This document shows, piece after piece, positions 44,657 through 53,471 of a DNA stretch of 64,000 nucleotides. The stretch covers positions 186,001-250,000 of the forward strand of contig NZ_JAVLVT010000004.1 in NCBI RefSeq assembly GCF_031628175.1, given 5' to 3'. Each line of letters starts with the position of its first letter. Within the stretch, counting starts at the first letter, position 1. Under the pieces are notes generated by a model. The model searched no databases, was not told the DNA's origin, and saw only the letters and a program-made list of their open reading frames with translations. The DNA is from Lipingzhangella_A rawalii (GTDB lineage Bacteria > Actinomycetota > Actinomycetes > Streptosporangiales > Streptosporangiaceae). The position numbers and the translations under genes were made by a program.

Positions 44657-45259
44657 ATGCCCGACGATGACCGGCTGTCCCGCGACCACGGCCGCGGGTG
44701 GAAACCTGTACTGGATTTCCTGACCCGCCGAACCCCGGCGCTGCGCGACGGCGAGTCACCGCCCCCGGATGGACAGAACCCCAAGCGGCTCGACCGGGCG
44801 ATCGCCAAGGCGTTGCGCGAGACCCTGCACACCGTCACCCCAGCCCCCACCGCCGCGGACTTTCGGAGCGCCGCCGGCGAGGCGCACCGACTCGCCGAGC
44901 AGCAGCGCCGGGGGCACGCAGTTGACCTGTGTCCGGGCGGAACGCGGGCGGCCACGCCGGCGCTGCTACGGCAGGCGGTGCGCGTCGCCGTGGCACGCGA
45001 CGGCCCGGATCATGTCGGCAACGCCTCCCCGGAGGAACTCGCCGAGGAGATCGCCCGGGAGTTCCTGCACGGGATGGGTCGGCGCTACGGCCTGGACCGC
45101 ATCGCCGCCCAGGTCGACACGGATGCCCCGGGTCTCGCCGGTGACCTGCTGGGCGGGTTGGACATGTTCTTCGCCGGTCCGCTCGTCGGCGCGCTGGTGT
45201 CGGATCTCCTGTCCGAGGCATCGTCGAGTTCGGCCGCACCGCGACGGGAGGTGGCCTGA
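44657..45259 (+). CDS. Unknown protein coupled to a QueC-like enzyme
   Basis: 200 aa from ATG 44657 (MPDDDRLSRDHGRGWKPVLD) with GGAGG five nt upstream. It is mostly helical and charged: a central AGEAHRLAEQQRRGHAVDL segment, then EELAEEIAREFLHGMGRRYG, and a hydrophobic stretch DMFFAGPLVGALVSDLL near the C-terminus. No family recognised. The stop overlaps the start of the QueC-like gene by one base (TGATG). In Qat defence loci a QatB protein of unknown function precedes QatC, so this could be its counterpart. It lacks the glycine at position 2 that I recall QatB having, and I see no sequence match. Divergent from pglW across 244 bp. Confidence 0.65.
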   Translation: MPDDDRLSRDHGRGWKPVLDFLTRRTPALRDGESPPPDGQNPKRLDRAIAKALRETLHTVTPAPTAADFRSAAGEAHRLAEQQRRGHAVDLCPGGTRAATPALLRQAVRVAVARDGPDHVGNASPEELAEEIAREFLHGMGRRYGLDRIAAQVDTDAPGLAGDLLGGLDMFFAGPLVGALVSDLLSEASSSSAAPRREVA

Positions 45260-46584
45260 TGGCGCCGCCACCGCGTGCCACGGTGCGCTACCGCGCCAAC
45301 AACGGCCCACAGAGGACGGTGCACTGGGGCGCCGACGTACAGGGTGTGGCGCCCGACCTGGCCCTGGGTCTGCTCCGGGAGGGTGATCCCACGCCCGACC
45401 TGTTCGAGATCGCCGGCGCCTGCTTCGCCGTGGACCGTGCGGTCCCGCGCCCCGACCCGCGCAACTGGCGGTGGGGCGGCTCGGAGTGGAGCCGCCGCCT
45501 CCAGCTGCACATCCCGGTGCGCCAACCCGAATTCTGGCAGGAACAGCGCGCACTGTTGGAGCGGCTGCTCACCTGGCTCACCGACGACGACTGGAGTCTG
45601 GAGTTTACCCAGGGAGCACCTTCCTACCAGCAGACCGCAATCCGGCCACCGCCCGAGGATGAACCACACACACTGCTGTTCTCCGGTGGACTCGACTCCA
45701 CCGCGGGACTCGCCCGCCTACACGCAGAACACAGCCGTGCCCCGCTGCGGCTGGCCAGTGTGGTCACCAACGACCGCATGCGAAACCAACAGAAACAGGC
45801 ACTGAACAGCCTGTACGGGAGCACTCATCCGGACTGGTTTCCGTTTCGTCTGAACCTGGTTGGCGCCAAGGACGACCCCTCCCGTGCCCCGGACAGCACC
45901 GCGCGCACCCGCGGCTTCCTGTTCCTCAGCGCGGGCGTGACCACCGCACTCGCCCACGGCGGGACCAACCTGGACGTCTACGAGAACGGCACCGGCGCGG
46001 TGAACCTGGCACTGTCCCGCGGCCAGGTCGGTGCGCAGGCAGCCCGGGCCGTGCACCCCCGCACCCTGAAACTGATGAGTCAACTCGCGAGCCGCGTGCT
46101 GCGGCACGGCGCCCCGAGCTTGTCGCCCCGCCGCTTCCACATCACCAACCCCGCCGCGGACACCACCAAGGCAGAGCTGATCTGCAACGTCCCCGAATTC
46201 GCGTGGCCAGCCCTGCACACCTCCGTGTCCTGCGACAGCGCCTTCACCCACGGCGAGGGCGGACACTGCGGCTGGTGTAGCTCGTGCGTGCTGCGCCGCC
46301 AGGCCATGGCCGTGGCCGGACATGTACAAGCGCCACCTCTCGGCAAACCGCCGCAGGCGAAACGCGACCACACCGCGGCCATGCTCTGGCAGGTGGGGCG
46401 GCTCCGGCACACCTTCGCCGGTGGACCGTCCTGGCAGCGGCTGCTCACCGAGTTCCCGGACGTCCTGTGCGTGCCAGGCGCCACCACACCCCAGGTGCAG
46501 CGCAGCCTGATGCGGCTGCTGGGCGCCTACCTCCGCGAGTGGGACCAACCGGGTGTCGCGGAGGCCGTGGGTTTCGATTTCTGA
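45259..46584 (+). CDS. QueC/QatC-like PP-loop ATP pyrophosphatase
   Basis: 441 aa. A ~135-residue N-terminal extension precedes the PP-loop SGGLDSTAGLARL near residue 140. Then come RTRGFLFLSAGVTTALA, the VYENGTGAVNLAL segment and VHPRTLKLMSQL, which parallel the ENG...HP region of QatC. The C-terminal zinc site is built from cysteines in CDSAFTHGEGGHCGWCSSC near 324-342. QueC makes the 7-cyano-7-deazaguanine precursor of queuosine; QueC-like proteins also occur in Qat and type IV CBASS anti-phage systems. No queuosine-pathway gene (queD, queE, folE, tgt) and no QatA ATPase or QatD nuclease are nearby. Coupled to the upstream unknown gene. Probably a defence enzyme. Confidence 0.8.
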   Translation: MAPPPRATVRYRANNGPQRTVHWGADVQGVAPDLALGLLREGDPTPDLFEIAGACFAVDRAVPRPDPRNWRWGGSEWSRRLQLHIPVRQPEFWQEQRALLERLLTWLTDDDWSLEFTQGAPSYQQTAIRPPPEDEPHTLLFSGGLDSTAGLARLHAEHSRAPLRLASVVTNDRMRNQQKQALNSLYGSTHPDWFPFRLNLVGAKDDPSRAPDSTARTRGFLFLSAGVTTALAHGGTNLDVYENGTGAVNLALSRGQVGAQAARAVHPRTLKLMSQLASRVLRHGAPSLSPRRFHITNPAADTTKAELICNVPEFAWPALHTSVSCDSAFTHGEGGHCGWCSSCVLRRQAMAVAGHVQAPPLGKPPQAKRDHTAAMLWQVGRLRHTFAGGPSWQRLLTEFPDVLCVPGATTPQVQRSLMRLLGAYLREWDQPGVAEAVGFDF

Positions 46585-46770
46585 TTAGTGGCAGTGGTTG
46601 CTGCGGGTACTGTCGGCCCCGGACGTCCGCCACACGTGTGCATGTGTGCTGACCGAGAAGAATCACCGGGGCAGCGCAAGGCCGGCGGTTTTCCACGGGG
46701 CACCGACCGCCCCACCTCGACTTCGCGGTATCGTCCACACTGCTGGCGCACGCGCGGCATACTGGACCGG

Positions 46771-49700
46771 ATGCGCATCTACGAGGGATTCTGGGACCAC
46801 GACGGGCTGTGCGTGTGGGCGATGGACTCCCAGCTCCCCGCAGTGACGGCCTCGCGCAAACGGCATCGTCCCCACCCCTACGCGGTGGATCCCGAGACTC
46901 TGGCGACCGAGCTCGGGGGCGATGCCGACACCCGGATCCTCCGGTTGCCGTCCCGCACGGCCAAGCATCCACTGCCGCCGCCGCAGTTGCCGCCGTTCGC
47001 GGACGCGCCCCGCAGCGGCCAGGTTGCGCTGCGCCCGTGGAGTGTTCCGGTGTGCTACCTCACGGCGGGTCAGGCCCTCGCAACGCTGGAGCGGCTCGGC
47101 CGCGGCAGCGGCGACCTGCTGCTTGGCCCGTCGCTGCGCCACATCGCCGCCCTCGCGGAGGCTGCCGCCACCCTGGTGGCGACCCGTCGGGTTCTGCCGC
47201 AGCTGGTGAGTGAGGAGCTGGCGGATGCGGCCCGCTGGCGTCCCGTGCTGGACCGCGGCACCCACACGTGGCTGCGGTCGCTGGTGCGCAGTCTTCCCCC
47301 GGTGGCCCGCGCCCACCATCCCGAGGAGCTCACCCCCGGCGAGGCCGGCACCATCGCGATGGGGGAGATGGTCACGGCCCTGTGCGCGTTCGTCGACGCC
47401 AGGGTGCGGACCGCCCTCGCCGGGGCGGTGCCCCCGCCCACCGGCACCACCCCGAAGCTGCGGGACCAGTGGCTGCACGCGCTGACCAACGAACACGGGA
47501 CGGTCCCCACCACGACGGTCTCCGCACGCCAGCTCGACCAGCTGCTGAGCCCGCTGCGCTCCTGGTTCACCACGACGCACGCCGAAGCCAGCGACATCCG
47601 GCTGACCTTCCGGCTGTTGGATCCGCCCGAGCTGGACGACGTCGAGGAGCTGGGTGCCCTGCCCGAGCGCGGCGCCCAGCACTGGCGGCTGGAACTGTGG
47701 GTGCAGTCCACGACCGAGCCGTCGCTCATGGTGCCGGTGGGGCACCTGTGGCAGGGGGCGGCCGCCGACTGGCTGCCAGCCGGCGCCCAGGAGGCGGTGC
47801 TGCGCACCCTCGGGCGTGCCGCCCGGATCTATCCTCCGCTGGCCGCCGCCCTGGACGACACCGCCCCCACCGAGGTGGTGCTCGACCTGGACGGCGCCCA
47901 CGAGTTTCTGTCCAGCTACGCGATGCGGCTGTCCAACGCCGGCTACGGGGTGCTGCTGCCCCGGTGGGCCGGGGAGCAGAAGGTCGGTCTGAAGCTGCAC
48001 GCCCGCAGTTCGCCCAGCTCCAGCTCGTCGTCCGCCGCCGGCTCCGGCGCCACCGGCGAGGACATCGTCAACTTCGACTTCCGGGCAGCCGTCGGCGACA
48101 CCGAACTCACCGAGGCCGAGCTGACCCAGCTCGCCCAGCTGAAGCAGCCGCTGGTGCGGCTGCGCGGCGAGTGGGTGCGGCTGGATCCGAAAACCCTGCG
48201 GGCCGCCGCCCGGTTCCTGCGCGAGCAGGGCGACGGTTCGGTGGACATGCGTGCGGCCATGGAGATGGTCATCAGCCCCGATGTGGACACCCCCGACGGA
48301 CCGGTGCCCATCACCTCCGTGCAGGCCGAGGGCCGCCTGGGGGAGCTGCTGGACGGTTCCGCTGCCCAGCGCATCGCCCCGCTGGCCGAGCCCGCGGGGT
48401 TCACCGCACAGCTACGGCCCTACCAGGCGCGCGGCGCGGCGTGGCTGGCATTCCTGAACTCCTTCGGGCTGGGGGCGATCCTCGCTGACGACATGGGGCT
48501 CGGCAAGACGGTGCAGCTACTTGCCGTGCTCGCCGCCGAACGCGAGACCGGCCAGCGGCCCGGCCCCACCCTGCTGATCTGCCCGGTCTCGCTGATCGGG
48601 AACTGGCACCGCGAGGCGCAGCGCTTCACCCCCAATCTGGCGATCCACGTGCACCACGGCCCCAGCCGTCCCCACGACGAGGAACTCGCCGCCACCGTCG
48701 ACAAGGTCGACCTGGTGCTCACCTCCTACGGGCTGGCGATGCAGGACGGGGACGAGCTGGCCGCGCTGACCTGGGCGCGGGTCGTGTGTGACGAGGCGCA
48801 GGCCATCAAGAACCCGGGCACACGGCAGGCGCGTGCTATCCGCGCGATCCCCGCCCCCAGCCGGATCGCACTCACCGGAACCCCGGTGGAGAACCATCTG
48901 GGGGAACTGTGGTCCCTGATGGAGTTCACGAACCCCGGGCTACTCGGCTCCCAGCAGGCTTTCCGGCGCGGCCTCGCCGCCCCCATCGAAACCGCCGCGC
49001 AGGAAGGCGCCGACACCCCCCAGGCGCGGAACGCGCGCCACCGGCTCGCCCGCGTCACCCGCCCGTTCGTGCTGCGGCGGCTGAAGACCGACTCCGCGAT
49101 CGTGTCGGACCTGCCCGAGAAGCAGGAGATGAAGACTTGGTGCACCCTCACCGCGGAGCAGGCGTCGCTGTACCAGGCCACCGTGGACGAGATGACCGCG
49201 CTGGTGGACCAGGCCGAGGGCATCCAACGGCGCGGGCTGGTCCTGGCCACCATGACCAAACTCAAGCAGGTGTGTAACCATCCGGCACACCTGCTCGGTG
49301 ACGGGTCGCGGCTGGACGGGCGGTCCGGCAAACTGGAGGCGCTGTGTGACCTGCTGGCCGAGATGATGGCCGAGGGCGACAAGGCGCTGTGCTTCACCCA
49401 GTACACCGACTTCGGGGATCGGCTGGCGCCCTACCTCGCCGCCCGGCTCGGGGTGCGGGTGCTGTGGCTGCACGGCAGTGTCTCCCGCACAGACCGCGAG
49501 GAGATGGTGCGCACCTTCCAGGAGGAGGACACGCCCATGGTGCTGCTGCTGTCGCTGCGGGCCGGCGGCACCGGGCTCAACCTCACCGCCGCCAACCAGG
49601 TCATCCACGTGGACCGGTGGTGGAACCCGGCCGTGGAGAACCAGGCCACCGACCGGGCGTTTCGGATCGGGCAGCAGCGCACCGTGCAGGTTCGAACGAT

Positions 49701-49863
49701 GGTGTGCCTCGGCACCCTGGAGGAACGCATCGACGCGATGATGGAACGCAAGGCCGCTCTGGCCGACTCCGTGGTGGGCACCGGGGAGGACTGGCTCGGC
49801 GAGCTCTCCGGCGCCGAACTGCGGGAGGTCATCCGGCTGGCTCCCGAGGCGGTGGAAGGGTGA
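46771..49863 (+). CDS. SNF2-family helicase (DUF3670-type)
   Basis: 1030 aa from ATG 46771 (MRIYEGFWDHDGLCVWAMDS). Residues 1-540 include the SNF2-associated N-terminal region typical of bacterial Rad54-like helicases. The ATPase follows: LADDMGLGKTVQLLAVLA near 571, DEAQ box VVCDEAQAIKN near 672, LTGTPVENHLGELWSLMEF, KALCFTQYTDFGDRLAPYL near 873, and RAFRIGQQRTVQVR near 963. Such proteins are dsDNA translocases. The gene overlaps a SWIM zinc-finger gene by 4 nt, a pairing widespread in actinobacteria and plausibly chromosomal rather than part of the defence island. 186 bp separate it from the QueC-like gene. Confidence 0.92.
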   Translation: MRIYEGFWDHDGLCVWAMDSQLPAVTASRKRHRPHPYAVDPETLATELGGDADTRILRLPSRTAKHPLPPPQLPPFADAPRSGQVALRPWSVPVCYLTAGQALATLERLGRGSGDLLLGPSLRHIAALAEAAATLVATRRVLPQLVSEELADAARWRPVLDRGTHTWLRSLVRSLPPVARAHHPEELTPGEAGTIAMGEMVTALCAFVDARVRTALAGAVPPPTGTTPKLRDQWLHALTNEHGTVPTTTVSARQLDQLLSPLRSWFTTTHAEASDIRLTFRLLDPPELDDVEELGALPERGAQHWRLELWVQSTTEPSLMVPVGHLWQGAAADWLPAGAQEAVLRTLGRAARIYPPLAAALDDTAPTEVVLDLDGAHEFLSSYAMRLSNAGYGVLLPRWAGEQKVGLKLHARSSPSSSSSSAAGSGATGEDIVNFDFRAAVGDTELTEAELTQLAQLKQPLVRLRGEWVRLDPKTLRAAARFLREQGDGSVDMRAAMEMVISPDVDTPDGPVPITSVQAEGRLGELLDGSAAQRIAPLAEPAGFTAQLRPYQARGAAWLAFLNSFGLGAILADDMGLGKTVQLLAVLAAERETGQRPGPTLLICPVSLIGNWHREAQRFTPNLAIHVHHGPSRPHDEELAATVDKVDLVLTSYGLAMQDGDELAALTWARVVCDEAQAIKNPGTRQARAIRAIPAPSRIALTGTPVENHLGELWSLMEFTNPGLLGSQQAFRRGLAAPIETAAQEGADTPQARNARHRLARVTRPFVLRRLKTDSAIVSDLPEKQEMKTWCTLTAEQASLYQATVDEMTALVDQAEGIQRRGLVLATMTKLKQVCNHPAHLLGDGSRLDGRSGKLEALCDLLAEMMAEGDKALCFTQYTDFGDRLAPYLAARLGVRVLWLHGSVSRTDREEMVRTFQEEDTPMVLLLSLRAGGTGLNLTAANQVIHVDRWWNPAVENQATDRAFRIGQQRTVQVRTMVCLGTLEERIDAMMERKAALADSVVGTGEDWLGELSGAELREVIRLAPEAVEG

Positions 49864-50714
49864 GTCCCGCGCCGATGCCCAGCCGCGGCTCCATCGGCCA
49901 GAGCTGGTGGTCCCGCCGCTTCATCGACCCGATGGAGGACACCGCCGATGCGGGCCGGTTGAGTCGCGGCCGCAGCTACGCCCGCGGCGAGGCCATCCAC
50001 GACGTCACGGTGGAGCCCGGAACCGTGCACGCCGAAGTCGCCGGCTCCGGGTTCGTTCCCTACCTGGTCAGTATCGGTATGCGCACCGTGGACGAGGCGG
50101 CGTGGGACCGGATCTGTGTGGACCTGGCCGGCAGGGCCGCCTACCGGGCCGCGCTGCTGTCCGGGGAGCTGCCCCCGGAGGTCGAAGAGGTGTTCACCGC
50201 GGCCGGGGTGGAGCTGTTCCCGCGGGAGTACGAAGACCTGGACGCGGTCTGCACCTGCCCGGACGAGGGGGAGCCGTGCAAGCACATCGCCGCCGTGCTC
50301 TACACCTTCGCCCACCACCTCGACGATGACCCGTTCCTGCTGTTGCACTGGCTCGGGAGGGGCCGCGACCTGCTGCTGGAACAGATCCGCGCGCACAGTC
50401 CCGACGCGGCCGCGGCACCCGCCGCGGCCGAGCCCGGCTCGGAGAACACCGGGAGCGCCGAGGATGTCGAAGACGCAGAGGACGCGCGAGCGGACGACCG
50501 TGGGCTGAGTGTGCGGATCGCGCCCGTTGAGGAATGCGTCGCGGCCTTCTGGACGGACACCGAACCACCCCCGTTTCCCACCCAGCCCGGATCGATCGAT
50601 CCGCTCACCTACGTTGACGAGGACGCTGCCTGGCTGCCCGCCGCCCTCCAGCCCCTCTACGATCGGATCGCGGCGGACTCCAGCCTGGCTGGGTCGGGGG
50701 ACCCTCCGGCGTAG
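49860..50714 (+). CDS. SWIM zinc-finger protein
   Basis: 284 aa from GTG 49860, which overlaps the SNF2 stop (GTGA); ATG 49875 is an alternative. The SWIM motif CTCPDEGEPCKHIAAVLY (CxC then CxH) is near residue 130 and would bind zinc and DNA or protein. An acidic, alanine-rich linker (about 180-215) leads to a short C-terminal segment. In actinobacteria this protein nearly always follows a SNF2 helicase and is taken to be its DNA-binding partner. Confidence 0.9.
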   Translation: MSPAPMPSRGSIGQSWWSRRFIDPMEDTADAGRLSRGRSYARGEAIHDVTVEPGTVHAEVAGSGFVPYLVSIGMRTVDEAAWDRICVDLAGRAAYRAALLSGELPPEVEEVFTAAGVELFPREYEDLDAVCTCPDEGEPCKHIAAVLYTFAHHLDDDPFLLLHWLGRGRDLLLEQIRAHSPDAAAAPAAAEPGSENTGSAEDVEDAEDARADDRGLSVRIAPVEECVAAFWTDTEPPPFPTQPGSIDPLTYVDEDAAWLPAALQPLYDRIAADSSLAGSGDPPA

Positions 50715-51158
50715 CCGGGGAGGCGGCAGGATGGCCAGCCGCTCCGGGTGAGAGTTGAGACGCTGCTGTGGGTATCCACCAATCCGCGAGGCAGCGCGCT
50801 GCGATCACGCCCCGGGGGGCACCGACGGCCCGCGCACCCGGTGCTATGCGGCACTGGACCCGCCATCCTATGATGCGATGCTTTTCGGCATGGGGATCAT
50901 ATCGCGCCCCTTCAAGATCATCCCCGAATACAGAAAAATTGATGATACAAACTCACTGCATCATACGCAAGCATTTTCTGTGATTACTGGATCACAGTTC
51001 GACGATCATCGGGCGGCCAGCACAACGTGCGGACAATATGCCCTGAATGTGTATATATTGGCGCACGATTGTGGGCCCTCCTGCTGTCTGCGTTGCGGCA
51101 CCACTTCCGCGGTTTTCGGGACCCCCGGACCGCAGACCACGAGGTGTGGAGAGGAAGC
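50715..51158. other. AT-rich 444-bp region upstream of a histidine kinase
   Basis: GC drops well below the genome norm from about 50870. It holds a nested inverted repeat (ACAGAAAA at 50931-50938 with TTTTCTGT at 50974-50981, and ATGAT with ATCAT inside). A 20-bp palindrome is described separately. A possible promoter has TATATT at 51054-51059 with CGGACA about 18 bp upstream. No gene seen. Confidence 0.4.
50978..50997. promoter_or_regulatory. 20-bp palindrome, operator-like
   Basis: CTGTGAT-TACTGG-ATCACAG: two perfect 7-bp arms with a 6-bp spacer, overlapping the end of the preceding inverted repeat. It resembles a dimeric-regulator site (CRP- or GntR-like, though TGTGA and TCACA are 8 bp apart, not 6). 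It lies about 60-80 bp before the proposed -10 box of the histidine kinase gene. Confidence 0.45.
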
Positions 51159-52334
51159 ATGGCCACTGCGGAGGCGAGCCGTACGGAGCCGGCCCCGTCC
51201 GACACCACGAGCATGGCTCCACGACTGGCCTGGGGGCTCACCACCGTCGTTTTCGCATGCCTGTGCCTGATCGGTTTCCTCAACGTCCGCATGCTGCCGA
51301 TTGGCCCACTGGCCATGGCCATGGCCATCGGCTGCATGCTCGCGCTGTTCGTCCTCCAGATGCTGCAATGTCGCTGGGTTGGCCACCCCGAACGACAGCG
51401 ATACGCCCAGGCCGCTCTGGTCGCCCAGGGATGTCTTGCCTACCTACCACTGCTGTACTACCAGCAGGCATGGGTCGGCATGCCCAGTTTCTTTGGTGGA
51501 AGTGTCCTCCTCGTCCTAAGCGGGAAACTCGCCTGGATCTCCTTCACCGGGGTCCTCGCCAGCATGGCCTTCATCCAGGCACTACTGAGCGGGAACCCGC
51601 TGGATGTCGGCTACACGACGGTAGCCACCCTCGTCTTCGCCCTGACCGTCTACGGCATCTCCTACCTGAGAGAAATCGTCCGGCGACTCCAGTCGGCGCA
51701 AGGGGAACTCGCCGACGCCGCGGTCACCCGGGAGCGCCTCCGGTTCACCCGCGATCTCAACGACCTGTTGGGCCACAGCCTCTCCGCGATGATCCTCAAG
51801 GCCGAGCTGGCCTATCGCTTGGTCACGCGGCGTTCTGAGCGTGCGCCGGAGGAGGTCAAAGAGCTGGTCCACAGCAGCAGACAGGCACTCGCCGACGTTC
51901 GGTCCGTAGCGCGGAACTATCGCGAATTCTCCCTGGAGTCCGAGCTTCGGTCGATGCGCTCCGTGCTTGCGGCAGCCGGAGTGGAACTGCATCTGCGAAC
52001 GGACCATGACGAGCTACCCACCCCGGTCGCCACCGTACTGGGACGTACGCTCCGTGAGGGCATCACCAACCTACTGCGGCACAGCAACGCCACGAGCTGC
52101 ACAGTCACGGTGCGACAGGACAAGGACCAGGTCACGGGCGAGATCGTTAACGACGGCGCCAACATGCGCGAGACCGGCATGGACCTCCCCTCGGCCGGGG
52201 GACTGCGGGATATCCAAGACCGGGCTGTCCAACTCGGGGGCAACGTGACCACCGAAACCCTGACGGGCGGCCGCTTCCGGCTCACCGTGCACCTGCCCCT
52301 GACGCCCGATAACACCGACCACGAAAACACCTGA
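51159..52334 (+). CDS. DesK-type sensor histidine kinase lacking the phosphoacceptor His
   Basis: 391 aa; ATG 51159 follows GAGAGGA. About five transmembrane helices occupy residues 20-170, then the HisKA_3 dimerisation helix, which reads RFTRDLNDLLGHSLSAM. The canonical His of the RDLHD motif is Asn201 (AAC, 51759-51761), one base from CAC. The HATPase_c domain looks intact: REGITNLLRHSNA (N-box) and SAGGLRDIQDRAVQLGG (G-box). Without the His it cannot autophosphorylate in the usual way; it may heterodimerise with or inhibit the related kinase at 53472. No response-regulator gene adjoins it. The next gene encodes an FMN reductase 273 bp downstream. Confidence 0.85.
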   Translation: MATAEASRTEPAPSDTTSMAPRLAWGLTTVVFACLCLIGFLNVRMLPIGPLAMAMAIGCMLALFVLQMLQCRWVGHPERQRYAQAALVAQGCLAYLPLLYYQQAWVGMPSFFGGSVLLVLSGKLAWISFTGVLASMAFIQALLSGNPLDVGYTTVATLVFALTVYGISYLREIVRRLQSAQGELADAAVTRERLRFTRDLNDLLGHSLSAMILKAELAYRLVTRRSERAPEEVKELVHSSRQALADVRSVARNYREFSLESELRSMRSVLAAAGVELHLRTDHDELPTPVATVLGRTLREGITNLLRHSNATSCTVTVRQDKDQVTGEIVNDGANMRETGMDLPSAGGLRDIQDRAVQLGGNVTTETLTGGRFRLTVHLPLTPDNTDHENT

Positions 52335-52607
52335 GCCCGCCTTCCGCCAACTCCCCCAACGGCGACTTCCGAGGACCGACCCCACACATCCGCATTCGAG
52401 GCGGCCCATCCTGGCCAGCTACGCGCACATTTCACATGACAGATTCACATGGGAAGTCATGACGGCCGCACTGGAAGCTCACCGCTTTCCCGTGAAGAAT
52501 GGATCCTACTTCGTAAGCAGGATGTGCCGACACCCCCGAACCCCAAATCTCCCGCTCGACGAAGGACCACGAAGAGCACGTTCACGAACCATCGTGAAAG
52601 GATGACA

Positions 52608-53198
52608 ATGTCTGAGGACGACCGACTGCGCGTAGGCGTCATCACCGGCAGCACCCGCACCGACCGGTTCGGCCCCATCCCAGCCCACTGGATCGCCGAA
52701 CAGGCCCGCAGCCGCGGAGACCTCCACGTCGACCCCATCGACCTGCTCGAGGCGGACCTACCCACAACCATGCCCGGCGATGACGAGAGCGTCCCCGCCC
52801 CCGCGTCGGTTCAGGCCCTGGCTCCGCGCCTCGCCGCCGCGGACGCCTTCATCGTGGTCACCCCGGTCTACAACCGTGGATACCCCGCCTCCCTCAAGAA
52901 CGCCATTGACTGGTATCTCCAGGAATGGAACGCAAAACCGGTCGGCTTCGTCGCCTATGGGGGGATGAGCGGCGGCAGCTACGCCGTGGAACAGTTGCGC
53001 CTGGTGTTCAACGAGGTCCACGCAACGACCATTCGGAACACCGTGAGCTTCATCAACTTCTGGGAATGCTTCGACGACCAGGGCAACCCCACCGACCCCG
53101 AGAGCGTCAACTCCGCCGCCAAAGGTTTCCTCGATCAGCTCACCTGGTGGGCTGATGCCCTGCGCGCGGCACGTTCGCGCCGCCCCTACACGGCCTGA
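52608..53198 (+). CDS. NAD(P)H-dependent FMN reductase, flavodoxin-like
   Basis: 196 aa from ATG 52608 (MSEDDRLRVGVITGSTRTDR), AAAGGA about 5 nt upstream; ATG 52602 is less well spaced. Flavodoxin fold with the phosphate-binding GSTRTDRFGPIPAHW loop, and FIVVTPVYNRGYPASLKNAIDW. The last matches the NADPH-dependent FMN reductase/azoreductase family, as does FVAYGGMSGGSYAVEQLR. It reduces flavin or quinones with NAD(P)H in the cytoplasm. Lies between the two histidine kinase genes on the same strand. The 273-bp gap before it contains TTCACATG twice, 13 bp apart (52431 and 52444), a possible regulator site. A redox link with the kinases is plausible but unproven. Confidence 0.88.
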   Translation: MSEDDRLRVGVITGSTRTDRFGPIPAHWIAEQARSRGDLHVDPIDLLEADLPTTMPGDDESVPAPASVQALAPRLAAADAFIVVTPVYNRGYPASLKNAIDWYLQEWNAKPVGFVAYGGMSGGSYAVEQLRLVFNEVHATTIRNTVSFINFWECFDDQGNPTDPESVNSAAKGFLDQLTWWADALRAARSRRPYTA

Positions 53199-53284
53199 TA
53201 TCCGGCTGTGCGACAACGACCGGCATCGACGGCGCGTGGTGAGTGTCTCCATGTTCTCACGACGGAGGATGGTCCGGTGTGCCC

Positions 53285-53361
53285 CCGAACACAGACACGG
53301 GCGACCTTTGTGATCATGTAGTTTCCCCAGCTCCATCCGCACAAAGGCCGTCCGTGTTCGG
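53285..53361. repeat. Large imperfect inverted repeat before the second kinase gene
   Basis: Left arm 53285-53312 (CCGAACAC...CCTTTGTG) and right arm 53340-53361 (CACAAAGG...GTGTTCGG) can pair over about 20 bp with a 6-nt bulge. The loop is 27 nt. AAGGCCGTCC occurs in the right arm and again at about 53368. Could be a regulator site or a transcript hairpin between the FMN reductase and the kinase. Confidence 0.5.
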
Positions 53362-53471
53362 TTCGCCAAGGCCGTCCCATCCGGGCCGGTCGCCCCCGAA
53401 ACGAAAGACAGAACCAGCCAGAGTTCCACACGGTAGGGTGGTGTCGGCCACAAGGGCGTTTCGGGACCAAA

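Noticed and set aside
44657..45259. Calling the unknown gene qatB outright
   Set aside because: Only the position fits; the N-terminus lacks the expected second-residue glycine and I could not see family motifs.
50978..50997. Calling the palindrome a CRP site
   Set aside because: TGTGA and TCACA half-sites are separated by 8 bp instead of 6, and no CRP-regulated context is evident.
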